Both the position numbers and the translations under genes were made by a program. Below the pieces are notes generated by a model. It did not search any database and was not told where the DNA came from. It worked only from the letters and a program-made list of their open reading frames with translations. A stretch of 56,285 nt of DNA from an uncultured Acidobacteriota bacterium (GTDB lineage Bacteria > Acidobacteriota > Vicinamibacteria > Vicinamibacterales > CAVVIG01), in contig CADEDC010000009.1 in the NCBI GenBank assembly GCA_902825985.1, forward strand, positions 51,255 through 107,539, given 5' to 3'. Position 1 is the stretch's first letter, and each line of letters opens with the position of its first letter. Below, in pieces: positions 19,412 to 29,198 of the stretch.

Positions 19412-20866
19412 CTACAGCGAGGCGCAACGGGCCTTGAGCCGCTTCTCCGCCTCGGCGAGCGCACCGGTGCGGCCGTTCAACCACGCCTCGTCGCTGTCGA
19501 ATTCCTTGCGCGACGCCGCGGCGGCGCGGGCCGTCTCTTCGGGCGCCGGCCCGCCGAGCGTCCGGCGCACCTGGACGAAGTTCCTCGGGCTCAGGATCTC
19601 GGCCAGCTCCGCTTCGGTGTAGGACAGCGCGGCGCCGTGGACCGCCAGGGACGCGTCGGCGACGAGCTGTGACAACGGCGCCTGCGGATCCCGTTCGCGG
19701 CCGGCCATCAGGCGGGCGGCAATGCCGTGCGCCGTCTTGAACGGCACGCCGTGGTCGCGCACGAGCCGATCGGCGACCTCGGTCAGCGTCGACCAGCCGC
19801 CGCCGGCCCGCGCCTCGAGCTTCGCCCCGTCGAACTCGGCGGTGCGCAGCGCCGCCGCGATCAGCGTCACCGTGCGCATCGCGTCGCGGAACATCGAGTA
19901 CACCAGCGGCTGCAGATCGTCCTCGGTATCGACGATGTCGCCGAACGGCGTGTTGTGCACGGCCATGACGACCGCCTGCGCCTGCCCGAGCGCCTTGCTG
20001 CCGATCGCGCGCGCGTGCTCGACGGCCACCGGATTCCGCTTCTGCGGCATGATGCTGCTCGACTGCACGAAGCCGTCACCGATCCGGACGTAGTCGAACT
20101 CGGCCGTCGACCACAGGAGCAGATCCTGGACGAAGCGGCCGACCCCGGTGAGCAGCACCATCGACGCCGAGACGCTCTCGAGCAGGTAGTCCACCGTGGC
20201 GATGCTGCCGTAGGTGTTCACCGTCGGCCCATCGAAGCCGAGCAGAGCCGCCGTCAGATGGCGATCGATCGGGAAGCCGGTGCCGGTGATGGCGCAGGCG
20301 CCCAACGGACTCCGGTTCGTCCGCTCGTAGGCACCCTTCAGGCGGATGGCGTCGCGCTCGAGCTGTTCGACGACCGCCAGCAGGTAGTGGGCGACGGTGG
20401 TCGGCTGGGCGCGCTGGGTGTGGGTATGGACCACGAAGATCGTGTTGCGGTGCCGGCCGATGAGGTCGAGCAGCGCCTGCCGCATGTCGAGGGTGGCGGC
20501 GAACAGTCCGAGGATGCATTCGCGCTGCCGCATCCGGTAGACCGTCATCGCGATGTCGTTGCGGCTGCGCGCCGTGTGGAGCCGGCCAGCCGCGTCCTCA
20601 CCTGCGTCGGCGATGATCAGCTGCTCGATGTAGAAGAAGAGGTCTTCGCAGCCGCCGTCGTAGACGACGGACCGGAGATCGAGCCGGCTGACGGCGTCCA
20701 GCGCCACCCGCACACGGTGGGCGTCAGCGGCGGAGATGATCCCCTCCTCCGCGAGCATGACCAGATGGGCGTAGTTCTGTGCCAGCAGGGGCCCCAGGAA
20801 CAGCCGCTTGGCGTCCTCGAAGTTCTCGGTCAGGACGTGGGTGACGTACTCCGGGGCAAACCGCAT
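19412..20866 (-). CDS. argH: Argininosuccinate lyase (fumarase superfamily)
   Basis: A 484-residue lyase. The superfamily signature SSSIMPQKRNPVAVEHARA (about residue 275) contains the catalytic Ser loop. The HTARSRNDIAMTVYRMR block near 95-111 and HTHTQRAQPTT near 146-156 are the ArgH versions of conserved regions 1 and 2. It would split argininosuccinate into arginine and fumarate in the cytoplasm. No other arginine genes are nearby; the partner here is a symporter, so this may be a paralogue with another amino-acid-derived substrate. The length is normal for ArgH. Confidence 0.85.
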   Translation of the reverse strand: MRFAPEYVTHVLTENFEDAKRLFLGPLLAQNYAHLVMLAEEGIISAADAHRVRVALDAVSRLDLRSVVYDGGCEDLFFYIEQLIIADAGEDAAGRLHTARSRNDIAMTVYRMRQRECILGLFAATLDMRQALLDLIGRHRNTIFVVHTHTQRAQPTTVAHYLLAVVEQLERDAIRLKGAYERTNRSPLGACAITGTGFPIDRHLTAALLGFDGPTVNTYGSIATVDYLLESVSASMVLLTGVGRFVQDLLLWSTAEFDYVRIGDGFVQSSSIMPQKRNPVAVEHARAIGSKALGQAQAVVMAVHNTPFGDIVDTEDDLQPLVYSMFRDAMRTVTLIAAALRTAEFDGAKLEARAGGGWSTLTEVADRLVRDHGVPFKTAHGIAARLMAGRERDPQAPLSQLVADASLAVHGAALSYTEAELAEILSPRNFVQVRRTLGGPAPEETARAAAASRKEFDSDEAWLNGRTGALAEAEKRLKARCASL

Positions 20867-20894
20867 CGCTGTCGAGTATAGCGGCGAACCGTGC

Positions 20895-21917
20895 TCAGGC
20901 GACTTCGCGGCTCCACTGCGGCTGCCGCCCCGACATGCCGCGCACCGTGATCGGCGTGTGGGTTCCGATGAGCCGGCCGAGTTCTCCCGCCACCGCGACC
21001 AACTGGATGCCGGCCCTGAGAATCAGGAAGTGCAGCTCCTGCGGTTCGCTGCCCTCGGCGAACTCGACGGCGAGGCGCGCCACGGGGGCGTCGGCCGCCA
21101 GGCGCGGAATCGTCATGAGGATGGCTTCGGCGCCCGCAACCTGCTGGTAGCTGCCGGAATCGGCCAGCCGAATCGCCCGCGCCGGCACGACGTGGCGCAG
21201 GTGCTCCTCGATCGCCAGCATCAGCGCCGTCGCCGTCGGCGTACGTTCGAAGGCGCCGGCCACTGCCTGGAACAGCTCGGCGAGCTCTTCGGCCAGTTCC
21301 CGGCCGGCACGCCGGCCGCCGCTGCTGTCCAGGGTGGCCAGCGCGGCGTCCAGCGCACCACCCAGCGCGGCCTCGGTACCGTCGGGCGCGCCGCCGGTAC
21401 CGAACGTCACCCGGGCCAGAACCGACCGCAGCTTCTCGAGTTCGGCGGCCGGGTCGAGCGTGCCGGGGTCAGGCTCCGCTGCTGCATCGTCGATCGCCTC
21501 GTCCTCGGCCGTGATGCCAACCCTGCCCACGTCGAACGGCTGCTTGAACACCAGCGCACCACGATAGATCGGCTCGGGGAGCAGGCTCGCCAGCTGGCAC
21601 CGGAGCACCTTGGCCGGAATCGCCAGGTCGCCGCCGGCGGCCGTGATCTCGACCACGACGGTCGACCCCGGCTGCATGCGGTAGTTCGTCGTCTCTATCT
21701 GGGCGCCGCCGTTGGATAGGTCGATGAGGGCCACGGCCGGCCCGTACTTGAGTCGGACCTTGCTGATCGAGGGGATGTCCGCCAGGGGATGCCGGCGATG
21801 CTCCCGCCGATCGGCACCGGTTTGATCCGCCGGGCTCGCCGATGGCGCGTTCTCCATTGACGGCTTCGTGGCCGGAGCCGTAATCACAAGTGGGCTGGCG
21901 AGCGCCGCTTTCGACAT
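20895..21917 (-). CDS. PilZ domain protein
   Basis: A 340-residue cytoplasmic protein. Residues about 35-125 form a PilZ domain with the cyclic-di-GMP pattern RREHRRHPL followed by DLSNGGAQIE (the RxxxR and D/NxSxxG motifs). The rest (about 150-340) is Ala/Glu-rich and helical and matches nothing I recognise; it may hold a GAF-like fold near the C-terminus (ARAIRLADSGSY...RLAVEFAE). It is divergent from the small AAA-like gene at 22147. It presumably responds to cyclic di-GMP; the output is unknown. ATG at 21917 is the first start giving the PilZ domain a short leader. Confidence 0.75.
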   Translation of the reverse strand: MSKAALASPLVITAPATKPSMENAPSASPADQTGADRREHRRHPLADIPSISKVRLKYGPAVALIDLSNGGAQIETTNYRMQPGSTVVVEITAAGGDLAIPAKVLRCQLASLLPEPIYRGALVFKQPFDVGRVGITAEDEAIDDAAAEPDPGTLDPAAELEKLRSVLARVTFGTGGAPDGTEAALGGALDAALATLDSSGGRRAGRELAEELAELFQAVAGAFERTPTATALMLAIEEHLRHVVPARAIRLADSGSYQQVAGAEAILMTIPRLAADAPVARLAVEFAEGSEPQELHFLILRAGIQLVAVAGELGRLIGTHTPITVRGMSGRQPQWSREVA

Positions 21918-22146
21918 AGGGGACCCTGATTGGCACCAACCCAGTTGCAATTCGCGAACCCGGCGGTGTCTCAGTCCAACCAATCGGCAGGTCAACGAGA
22001 TAACCCAGTCGGCGGGGAGACCGATCGTGCTGCTGTGTAACGGTTCGGAACATCCGGAACGACGTGACCCACCAAAACTGTATGTCGACCCCGACGGGCT
22101 CTCGATGCAGCCGGATGAGCTAATCTGGCATGCTGTGGGGAGTGGC

Positions 22147-22524
22147 ATGCAGAACTCGTCCTTCCGGCTGACGCGCTCCAACATGCTGCTCGTGGGTCCG
22201 GCGGCACGCGTCGAGGCGCTGATCGTCGCCGCGACCGGACGACCGTCCGCCGCGCTTCCCGAGTGGCAGCCGGACCTCGGAGCCGATGGCCCGTCGCCGA
22301 TGCCGGAGACGATCCTCGTCCGCGACGTCCAGAATCTGGACGGCGTGCAGCAGGCCAGACTGCACCAGGCCATTGCCGACTGGCACGGTGTCGTGCGGGT
22401 GCTGGCCACGGCTCCGGCGCCACTCTATCCGCTGGTCGTCCGCGGCACATTCCTCGAGGCGCTCTACTACCGTCTCAACATGCTGTGCCTGGAACCGCCG
22501 CCAGCGCCAGACGCCGGCACCTGA
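22147..22524 (+). CDS. Small degenerate sigma-54 activator AAA-like protein
   Basis: A 125-residue protein that resembles a shortened central domain of NtrC-type activators. ETILVRDVQNLDGVQQARL stands where Walker B and its helix lie, VRVLATAPAPL where sensor I lies, and FLEALYYRLNMLCLE matches the conserved FxxDLYYRLNV block. At the position of Walker A the sequence is LLVGPAARVEALIV, without the GxxxxGK, and the GAFTGA loop is missing. It should not hydrolyse ATP or bind sigma-54. A GGGGAG ribosome site precedes the ATG at 22147; a longer reading from 22105 is possible. It is divergent from the PilZ gene and convergent with the kinase gene. Confidence 0.65.
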   Translation: MQNSSFRLTRSNMLLVGPAARVEALIVAATGRPSAALPEWQPDLGADGPSPMPETILVRDVQNLDGVQQARLHQAIADWHGVVRVLATAPAPLYPLVVRGTFLEALYYRLNMLCLEPPPAPDAGT

Positions 22525-22527
22525 CCG

Positions 22528-24492
22528 TCAGCCGCGACCGAACTCGCGATCGATGCGGGCGCGGATCTCCTGGGGCGAGAACGGCTTGTTCAGCAGCGAG
22601 ATGCGGTGCTCGAGTTCACCCAGGAGGGGCAGATCTTCGGTGAACCCGGACATGACGATGATGCGAGCGGTCGGCCGTTGCTCGATGACCCGCTTCACCA
22701 GCTCGATGCCGCTCATTCCCGGCATGTTCGCGTCGGTGAGCAGAAGGTCGATCTGCGGTTCGCGGGCCAGCACCGACAGCGCCTCGGTTCCCGACGCGGC
22801 GGACAATACCCGGTAGCCGCGCTTCGCGATCGAGACCAGGACGAGATTGCGCACCGGCGTTTCGTCTTCGACGACCAGAATCGTCGGTTCGGCGGGTGGG
22901 ATCGGGGCGGGCGACCGTGCCGACACCAACGGTTCCGGGGCCCCGGCGGCCGCCGCCGGCGGGAAGCGCAGATAGAACGTCGTTCCGTGATCGATGGTGC
23001 TTCGCACGGCGATATAGCCGCCAATCTGCTTCACCGTGCCGTAGACCATCGCGAGGCCGAGGCCGGTTCCCTTGCCCGGTTCCTTCGTCGTGAAGAACGG
23101 CTCGAAGATGTGGGCGACGGTGCCGGGCGGCATCCCGAGGCCGGAATCGCTCACCGACAGCTCGACGTAACGACCGGCGGGAATCGGGTCGTGCGGTGAG
23201 CCGTCTTCCGCCGTAATCATCGCCATCGCCACCGCAAGCTGAAGCGTGCCGCCATCGGGCATGGCGTCCTTGGCGTTGGCCGCGAGATTGATGATGGCCT
23301 GCTCGAGCTGACCCGGATCTCCACTGATCGGCGCGATGTCACCGCGCAACGACACGACCAGCCGGATGCGGTCGCCAAGGAACCGCTGGAGCATGCGGGT
23401 GATGTCGGTGACCGCGTCGGCGAGCGAGAAGACGCGCGGCGTGAGCGGTTGCTTCCGGCTGAACGCCAGCAGCTGGCGTGTGACCGACTCGGCGCGCTCC
23501 GCGGCGCGACGGATTTCGACAACGTCCGGCTGCGCCGGGTGGTCGCTCGCCAGCGCACCGAGGGCGAGTTCGGTGTAGCCGACGATTGACGTGAGGGCGT
23601 TGTTGAGATCGTGCGCGACGCCGCCGGCCAGGCGGGCGACGGCCTCCAGCTTCTGCGCCTGCCGCAGCTGCTCCTCGAGGCGGCGGCGGTCGGTGATGTC
23701 CTGGACGGTGCCGATCAGCCGCACCGGGCGGCCGGTGTCGTCGCGTACGACGTCGGCGCGCGCGTGCACCCAGCGGGTCTCGCCGTCAGGGCGGACGATG
23801 CGGTGCTCGACATCGAACGGCTCCTGATGCTCGGTGGCTCGTTGGCGCGCGTCCTGGACGGCCTGACGATCGTCGGGATGGATGTAACGGTGCAGCGTCT
23901 CCAGCGCATCGACGGCATCGCCGTCGTCGGCGCCGAAAATCTGCTGGGTTTCGCGCGTCCACTGCAGCCGGCTGGCTCCTTCCAGCTCGACGACCCAGCT
24001 GCCGACCTGCGCCACCCGTTGCGCCTGCTCGAGCAGCACGCGGTGGTAATCAAGTGCCCGCTCCGCGTGTTCCGAAGCGGTGATGTCCCGGTAGCTGACC
24101 ACCTGGCCGACGATGCGCTCGCCCAGTTCGTAGGGGGTGACGAGGCGTTCGAAGGTGCGGCCGTCCTTGAAGTGCAGCGTGTCGCGGGCCTCGCGATCCG
24201 GCGGGTTCTCCCAGAAATAGCGGATCTGGGCGGCATCGACCAGCAGGCGCTGTCCCGCCTCGGCGATCGCGGCGACGCCGCGTTCCGCGAGGTCGTCGGC
24301 GTCGAGGCCGAACAGCTCCATATAGGCTCGGTTGCAGCGGACGGAGCGTTGGCGGAGGTCCAGCAGCGCCAGGGGGGTGCGCACACCCTGAAGCGTCGCC
24401 TCGAGCAACGAGGCCGTCTCTTCCAGTGTCCACGAGGTTGGGGCGGCCTGAGTCGGGAGGGGTTCGTCGTCGGCGTGGAGACGATCGATCAC
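22528..24492 (-). CDS. PAS-PAS hybrid sensor histidine kinase with receiver domain
   Basis: A 654-residue soluble protein. Order: PAS 1 (about 28-140, ending YRDITASE), PAS/PAC 2 (about 155-270, ending VQDITDRR), HisKA with [14 protein letters not shown] (His294), HATPase with N box ([10 protein letters not shown], 402-411), G1 (DSGLGM) and G2 ([10 protein letters not shown]), then a receiver domain (about 536-650) with the acceptor Asp587 in [10 protein letters not shown]. No membrane helix is seen, so it senses a cytoplasmic signal. No partner regulator is adjacent. It starts with GTG at 24492 and lies 135 bases downstream of the oxidase operon, after a hairpin. Confidence 0.93.
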   Translation of the reverse strand: MIDRLHADDEPLPTQAAPTSWTLEETASLLEATLQGVRTPLALLDLRQRSVRCNRAYMELFGLDADDLAERGVAAIAEAGQRLLVDAAQIRYFWENPPDREARDTLHFKDGRTFERLVTPYELGERIVGQVVSYRDITASEHAERALDYHRVLLEQAQRVAQVGSWVVELEGASRLQWTRETQQIFGADDGDAVDALETLHRYIHPDDRQAVQDARQRATEHQEPFDVEHRIVRPDGETRWVHARADVVRDDTGRPVRLIGTVQDITDRRRLEEQLRQAQKLEAVARLAGGVAHDLNNALTSIVGYTELALGALASDHPAQPDVVEIRRAAERAESVTRQLLAFSRKQPLTPRVFSLADAVTDITRMLQRFLGDRIRLVVSLRGDIAPISGDPGQLEQAIINLAANAKDAMPDGGTLQLAVAMAMITAEDGSPHDPIPAGRYVELSVSDSGLGMPPGTVAHIFEPFFTTKEPGKGTGLGLAMVYGTVKQIGGYIAVRSTIDHGTTFYLRFPPAAAAGAPEPLVSARSPAPIPPAEPTILVVEDETPVRNLVLVSIAKRGYRVLSAASGTEALSVLAREPQIDLLLTDANMPGMSGIELVKRVIEQRPTARIIVMSGFTEDLPLLGELEHRISLLNKPFSPQEIRARIDREFGRG

Positions 24493-24560
24493 GACCCGCC
24501 GACAGTATCACAGGCGTGCTGCGACTTGGGTGGATTGCGAGGTCGTCTTGGGTCACCGTT

Positions 24561-24586
24561 CCGAGGATGCCGGGCGGCAGCCTCGG
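24561..24586 (-). terminator. Hairpin at the end of the ACIII-caa3 operon
   Basis: An inverted repeat with stem CCGAGG/CCTCGG, one A/G mismatch, then TGCC/GGCA around a 4-base loop. It lies 42 bases after the stop of the subunit IV gene. No T-run follows, so it may only attenuate transcription. Confidence 0.4.
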
Positions 24587-24627
24587 CCGCTTCGGCGGTT
24601 CGAGCAGGCCTGGTGTCGCGTCGCGGC

Positions 24628-24936
24628 CTAACCGTAGGTGAGCAGGTGACGGGTCAGGTAGTCGTTGAACGTCAGCGCCAACAGGATGAGCAGCCAGAAG
24701 ACGCTGCCGCTCACGACCGCCCAGGTCAGCTTGCTGGCGTACTTCACGTGCATGAAGTAGAGCACCACGAGGGTCGCCTTGGTGCAGGCGATGGCCAGCG
24801 CCACGACGGTGTTGAGGGCGCCGAGATCGATGTAGGCCACCCACACGGTGAGCGCGGTGCCGACCAGCAGGGCCGCGAAGATCGTGTAGTAGACCGACAG
24901 CGGAACGATGTGTGTGTGCTGATGATTCTCTGACAT
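24628..24936 (-). CDS. Cytochrome c oxidase subunit IV
   Basis: A 102-residue protein with three hydrophobic helices. The N-terminus is His-rich (SENHQHTHIVP), and the AIACTKATLVVLYFMHVKYASKL block is characteristic of the prokaryotic subunit IV family of heme-copper oxidases. It is the last gene of the operon, 17 bases after the subunit III gene. It has no redox cofactor and supports assembly or stability of the caa3 oxidase in the inner membrane. Confidence 0.93.
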   Translation of the reverse strand: MSENHQHTHIVPLSVYYTIFAALLVGTALTVWVAYIDLGALNTVVALAIACTKATLVVLYFMHVKYASKLTWAVVSGSVFWLLILLALTFNDYLTRHLLTYG

Positions 24937-24953
24937 CTCGTAATCCGGCCGCG

Positions 24954-25652
24954 TCAGTGCGCCCCGCTGGCGTGCCTACCGATGAGGTACAGCAGGGGAA
25001 ACAGGAAGATCCAGACGATGTCGACGAAGTGCCAGTACAGCCCGCTGATCTCGATGGGGCTCGAGTAGTCCTTGTCGATGGTGCCGTTGGCCGCCCAGAT
25101 GTACATCCACGTCATGATGCCGAGGCCGACGATCATGTGCAGGGCGTGCAGCCCGGTGAGCACGAAGTAGATCGAGAAGAAGATTTGCGCCGTGGCGGCG
25201 AACTGCGGCTCGGCCGAGTAGTCGAACGGCAGACCGAGGCCCGGGATGTGGTGTTCGACGTACTTCTCGTGGTATTCGAACCCCTTGACGACGAGGAAGG
25301 TGGCACCGAGGACCATCGTGATGAGCAGGAACGCCTTGAGTTTGCCGCGCTCGCCGAGCTGCGCGGCATGGACGGCCATCGCCATCGTCAGACTGCTGAC
25401 GATGAGCACGGCGGTGTTCACGGCCCCGAGGGTGACGTCGAGGTGGTGGCTCGCCGAGGCGAACGCGCCCGGATACCAGCTGCGATAGATGGAATAGGCC
25501 ATCAGCGCACCGCCGAAGAACAGGACTTCGGTGACCAGAAAGACCCACATCCCCAGCGTCGCGGCTTCGTTCTGTTCCGCGAGGCTGTCGAAGTGGTGCG
25601 CGAGCGCCGGGTGGTGATGATGTTCCGCGGCGGCGGACGTTTCAGGCGACAT
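24954..25652 (-). CDS. coxC: Cytochrome c oxidase subunit III
   Basis: A 232-residue membrane protein with five to six helices. Family blocks include [20 protein letters not shown] near residue 33, [21 protein letters not shown] near 105, [16 protein letters not shown] near 155 and [18 protein letters not shown] at the C-terminus. It lacks cofactors; in the family it stabilises the proton-pumping core. The start overlaps the end of coxA by 11 bases, so translation is coupled. Confidence 0.96.
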   Translation of the reverse strand: MSPETSAAAEHHHHPALAHHFDSLAEQNEAATLGMWVFLVTEVLFFGGALMAYSIYRSWYPGAFASASHHLDVTLGAVNTAVLIVSSLTMAMAVHAAQLGERGKLKAFLLITMVLGATFLVVKGFEYHEKYVEHHIPGLGLPFDYSAEPQFAATAQIFFSIYFVLTGLHALHMIVGLGIMTWMYIWAANGTIDKDYSSPIEISGLYWHFVDIVWIFLFPLLYLIGRHASGAH

Positions 25653-27279
25653 GACCCTCCACCCTTGCTGGATATTCGTACGCGTCCCACGTCACGAGCG
25701 GCGTCTCCTCGAAGTTCGCTGTCGGCGGCGGTGACGTGGTCGTCCATTCGAGGCCGACGGCACCCCAGGGATTGTTCCCCGCCACCTTGCCGTACTTCAG
25801 CGAGTAGATCAGGTAGGACAGCGGCAGCGCGTAGCCGACCGCCAGAATCGATGCCCCGGCTGACGACAGCACGTTGAGCATCTGGAACTCGGGCGGATAG
25901 GCGTGGTAGCGGCGCGGCATGCCGAGGTAACCGACGACGAACTGCGGGAAGAACGTCAGGTTGAACCCGAAGAAGATCAGGGCGGCCGAAATCTTCGCGA
26001 GCAGCTCGTTGTACATCCGGCCGGTCATCTTCGGCCACCAGAAGTGGATGCCGCCCAGGTAGCCCATGATGGTGCCGCCGACCATGATGTAGTGGAAGTG
26101 GGCGACGATGAAGTAGGTGTCGGTGAGGTGGATGTCGAGGCCCACCGACGACAGGAACAGACCGGTGAGGCCGCCGATGGTGAACAGGCCGATGAAGCCG
26201 ATCGCGTAGAGCGTCGGGGTCTGCCAGGATACCGCGCCCTTGTACATCGTCGCGGTCCAGTTGAAGACCTTGACCGCCGACGGGACGGCGACGAGGAAGC
26301 TCAGGATGGAGAAGATGAGCGCCGCGTAGACCGACTGGCCGGCGACGAACATGTGGTGGCCCCACACGAAGAAGCCGATGATCGCGATGGCGAGGCTGGC
26401 AAACGCCACGAAGGTGTAGCCGAAGACCGGCTTGCGGCACGACGCCGCCACCAGCTCCGACATCACGCCCATCGCCGGCAGCACCATGATGTAGACGGCC
26501 GGGTGCGAGTAGAACCAGAACAGGTGCTGGAAGAGCACCGGGTCGCCGCCGCGGTTCGCGTCGAAGATGCCGAACGAGAAGATCCGTTCGGCTGCCACCA
26601 GGACCACGGTGATCGCCAGCACCGGGGTGCCGAGGACCATGATCAGGCTGGTCGCGTAGTGCGACCACACGAACAGCGGCAGCCGGAACCAGGTCATGCC
26701 GGGCGCCCGCATCCGGTGGATGGTGACGATGAAATTCAGCCCGGTCAGAATCGACGAGAAGCCGTTGATGAACACGCCGAGCGCCGCCGGCACGACGGCG
26801 CTGGTCGAGGCCACCGTGCTGAACGGCGTGTAGAAGGTCCAACCGGTATCGAGGCCGCCGTTCAGCACCGAGTAGGTACCGAAGGTCGCGCCGATCATGA
26901 ATATGTACCAGCTCGCAAGGTTCAGCTTCGGAAACGCGAGGTCCTTCGCCCCAATCATGATCGGGATGAGGAAGTTGCCGAGCGTCCCGGGGATGGCGGG
27001 GATGAGGAAGAAGAACACCATCATCACGCCGTGCATCGTGAACACTTTGTTGTAGCTGTCGTCGCTCAGCAGGTCGCCGGCCGGTGTCGCCAGCTCGAGG
27101 CGCACGAGCACCGCGAACAGACCGCCGATCACGAAGAAGACCGTGACGGCGACGAGGTACAGCAGGGCGATCCGCTTGTGGTCCCGCGTCAGCAGCCACG
27201 AGGCGACGGTGGTGCCGTCGTTCAGATAGTGCTTCTTCGGCAGCGTGGGAAGCGGCGCAATCGGAGCAGTACTGGCCAT
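25642..27279 (-). CDS. coxA: Cytochrome c oxidase subunit I, A2-type
   Basis: A 545-residue, 12-helix catalytic subunit that reduces oxygen to water and pumps protons. Heme a ligands are His83 and His396 and the heme a3 ligand is His394 (VAHFHY). CuB ligands are His259, His308 and His309, with the cross-linked Tyr263 in HPAVY. Residues 257-260 read YSHP, not GHPE, so the D-channel glutamate is replaced by the Tyr-Ser pair. That motif marks the A2 subfamily, known from the caa3 oxidases of Thermus and Rhodothermus. It lies 3 bases after coxB. Confidence 0.98.
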   Translation of the reverse strand: MASTAPIAPLPTLPKKHYLNDGTTVASWLLTRDHKRIALLYLVAVTVFFVIGGLFAVLVRLELATPAGDLLSDDSYNKVFTMHGVMMVFFFLIPAIPGTLGNFLIPIMIGAKDLAFPKLNLASWYIFMIGATFGTYSVLNGGLDTGWTFYTPFSTVASTSAVVPAALGVFINGFSSILTGLNFIVTIHRMRAPGMTWFRLPLFVWSHYATSLIMVLGTPVLAITVVLVAAERIFSFGIFDANRGGDPVLFQHLFWFYSHPAVYIMVLPAMGVMSELVAASCRKPVFGYTFVAFASLAIAIIGFFVWGHHMFVAGQSVYAALIFSILSFLVAVPSAVKVFNWTATMYKGAVSWQTPTLYAIGFIGLFTIGGLTGLFLSSVGLDIHLTDTYFIVAHFHYIMVGGTIMGYLGGIHFWWPKMTGRMYNELLAKISAALIFFGFNLTFFPQFVVGYLGMPRRYHAYPPEFQMLNVLSSAGASILAVGYALPLSYLIYSLKYGKVAGNNPWGAVGLEWTTTSPPPTANFEETPLVTWDAYEYPARVEGHVA

Positions 27280-27282
27280 GAC

Positions 27283-28299
27283 CTACCTGTTGACCTCGTT
27301 CGGCGATGGGGTATGCGTTTCACCGGGAGCCGGACCGCCCGAGGCCGGTCGGACCGGCTGGGACTGCGGCTGCGTGCCGAGCGACTTCACGTACTCGATC
27401 AACTGCAGCACGCCTTCCTCGGTGACCAGCCCCTGATACGCGGGCATCACCGGCTGGAAACCCTGTGTGAGTTTCATGTTCGGCGTCAGAATCGACTCGC
27501 GCAGATAGGCCTCGTCGACCGTCTGGCGCCCGCCGTCGCCCAGGGTGATCTGGCGTCCGAACAGCCCCTGCAACACCGGCCCGCGGCCCACCGCGTCGGG
27601 ACGGTGGCAGGTGTTGCACGCCAGATCCTGGAACAGTTTGCCGCCCGCCGACGCCAGGGAGCCTTCGGCCCGCCCGGTGGCCAGCCACGCCTCGTACTCG
27701 GCCGGCTCCTGGACGACGACCTCGCCGATCATCCCGGAGTGCTTGGTGCCGCAGTACTCGGCGCAGAACAGGTGGTAGCGGCCCGGCTTGGTCGGGTTGA
27801 ACCACATGTGCGTGTAGCGGCCCGGCAGCACGTCGGCCTTGACCCGGAAGGCCGGGACGAACACGTCGTGAATCACGTCTTCCGACGTCATGATCAGCTT
27901 GACGTTGCGGCCCACCGGCACGTGCAGTTCGTTGATTTCACGCTGGCCGTTCAGGTGTTGGAACTTCCACATCCACTGCTTGCCCACCACGTAGATGTTC
28001 AGCGTTTCGGCGGGCGGGCGGGTGAAGGCGAAGAACAGATTGGTGCTCCAGCCGAAGATCACCATCGTGATCAGCAGCGGAATCACCGACCAGGTGATTT
28101 CGAGCGCCATCCCGCCCTCGATCCTCGTCCCCACCTGGTCCGGCGATCGGCGGCGATACTTCACGAAGTAGAAGATCACCGTCAGGGCGATCAGGATCGA
28201 GAAGAATGCGGTCAGGCCCACCAGGAACAGGTAGAACGCGTCGACGCGCGGGGCCATGGTAGAAGCGGCGTCCGGAAAGAGCGGGTTTGAAGTCCACAT
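27283..28299 (-). CDS. coxB: Cytochrome c oxidase subunit II with fused cytochrome c (caa3 type)
   Basis: A 338-residue protein with two N-terminal helices (about 23-48 and 67-93), then a periplasmic cupredoxin domain. The CuA ligands are visible: His144, Cys179, Cys183, His187 and Met190. A class I cytochrome c domain follows, with CNTCH (Cys228, Cys231, His232) and a likely Met ligand in QPVMPAY. The tail is Pro/Gly-rich. The fusion means that electrons can come straight from alternative complex III, whose genes lie just upstream, without a soluble cytochrome c. The gene starts 2 bases after the SCO gene. Confidence 0.97.
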   Translation of the reverse strand: MWTSNPLFPDAASTMAPRVDAFYLFLVGLTAFFSILIALTVIFYFVKYRRRSPDQVGTRIEGGMALEITWSVIPLLITMVIFGWSTNLFFAFTRPPAETLNIYVVGKQWMWKFQHLNGQREINELHVPVGRNVKLIMTSEDVIHDVFVPAFRVKADVLPGRYTHMWFNPTKPGRYHLFCAEYCGTKHSGMIGEVVVQEPAEYEAWLATGRAEGSLASAGGKLFQDLACNTCHRPDAVGRGPVLQGLFGRQITLGDGGRQTVDEAYLRESILTPNMKLTQGFQPVMPAYQGLVTEEGVLQLIEYVKSLGTQPQSQPVRPASGGPAPGETHTPSPNEVNR

Positions 28300-28301
28300 A
28301 T

Positions 28302-29198
28302 TCAGCTGCGCTGCAGAGGCTGTGGCGCGAAGTGCGTCGGCGGCACGCCGCGCGCCCGCGCCGACCGCCTCTCGCGGCGAATCATGATGGCGATGAATCC
28401 GACGATGCTGAAGACGGTGGCGACTCCGGCGATACGCAGGACCCTCATCACCATGAGCCCGTAGCGACCGGTCATCGGATCGTAGTGGTAGCAGAACAGC
28501 AGCAGCTGATCGGCCTTCGTGCCGATCTTGCCGGCCGAGGCTTCGACCAGCGACAGGCGCAGATCACGTGGTCCGTACTCGATGCCGAACAGGTAACGCG
28601 CCGGCCGGCCATCCGGGGTGACCACGATCACGCCTGACGGATGGGCGAACTGCTTGGTGTCCTCGTCCCAGGTGTAGCGGAAGCCGGCCGCCGAGGTGAG
28701 CTGCCGAATCGCCGGCGGCTCGCCGGTCAGGAAGTGCCAGCCGCCCTCGGTGCCGGGACGGCCGTAGCGCTGCATGTACTCGGCCTTCTTCTGCTTGGCC
28801 AGCGCCGGCGTCTCGCGTGGGTCGAAGCTCACGAGCACGACCTCGAACTCCTCGCCGGCGCTCAGCGTCATGGTGCGGAGCGATGACGCCAGGGCATTGA
28901 TGATCTGCTGGCAGAGCATCGGGCAGTCGTAGTAGACGAACGACAGCACCACCGGCTTCGTGCCGAAGTAGTCGCCGAGGCGTACCGCCCGGCCGTCCTC
29001 GTCGCGGAAGACGGCGTCCATCGGCAGCGGCTCGTCGAGCTTCTGGTCGAAGCCGATCGCCTGCAACGCCCGCGGCATCGTCGACGCCGGCATACTGGCC
29101 TGCTGACGGTAGCCGGGCATCGGTGCGCCGGTCATCTGCGCTTCGAGCGGTGCCGCCGCCGCTGCGAGCAGCAGCAGGGCACCGAGGAACATCCTCAT
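28302..29198 (-). CDS. SCO1/SenC-type copper chaperone
   Basis: A 298-residue thioredoxin-fold protein. A signal peptide (about 1-20) precedes the domain, which carries the copper ligands Cys92 and Cys96 (CPMLC) and His186 (FAHPSG). A second hydrophobic helix near 252-272 anchors the C-terminus, so the domain is periplasmic and tethered to the membrane. In the family it delivers copper to the CuA site of subunit II, here encoded immediately downstream. The ATG overlaps the stop of the preceding gene (ATGA, 29195-29198). Confidence 0.94.
   Translation of the reverse strand: MRMFLGALLLLAAAAAPLEAQMTGAPMPGYRQQASMPASTMPRALQAIGFDQKLDEPLPMDAVFRDEDGRAVRLGDYFGTKPVVLSFVYYDCPMLCQQIINALASSLRTMTLSAGEEFEVVLVSFDPRETPALAKQKKAEYMQRYGRPGTEGGWHFLTGEPPAIRQLTSAAGFRYTWDEDTKQFAHPSGVIVVTPDGRPARYLFGIEYGPRDLRLSLVEASAGKIGTKADQLLLFCYHYDPMTGRYGLMVMRVLRIAGVATVFSIVGFIAIMIRRERRSARARGVPPTHFAPQPLQRS

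Noticed and set aside
19412-20866. Considered adenylosuccinate lyase or fumarase instead of argininosuccinate lyase.
   Set aside because: The HTARSRNDIAMT block and the SSSIMPQKRNP version of the signature fit ArgH; the other families differ at these positions.
21931-21949. TGGCAC followed by TTGCA, resembling a sigma-54 promoter between the PilZ gene and the AAA-like gene.
   Set aside because: The distance between the two boxes is 8 bases, not 5, so the GG and GC elements are three bases too far apart for a -24/-12 promoter.
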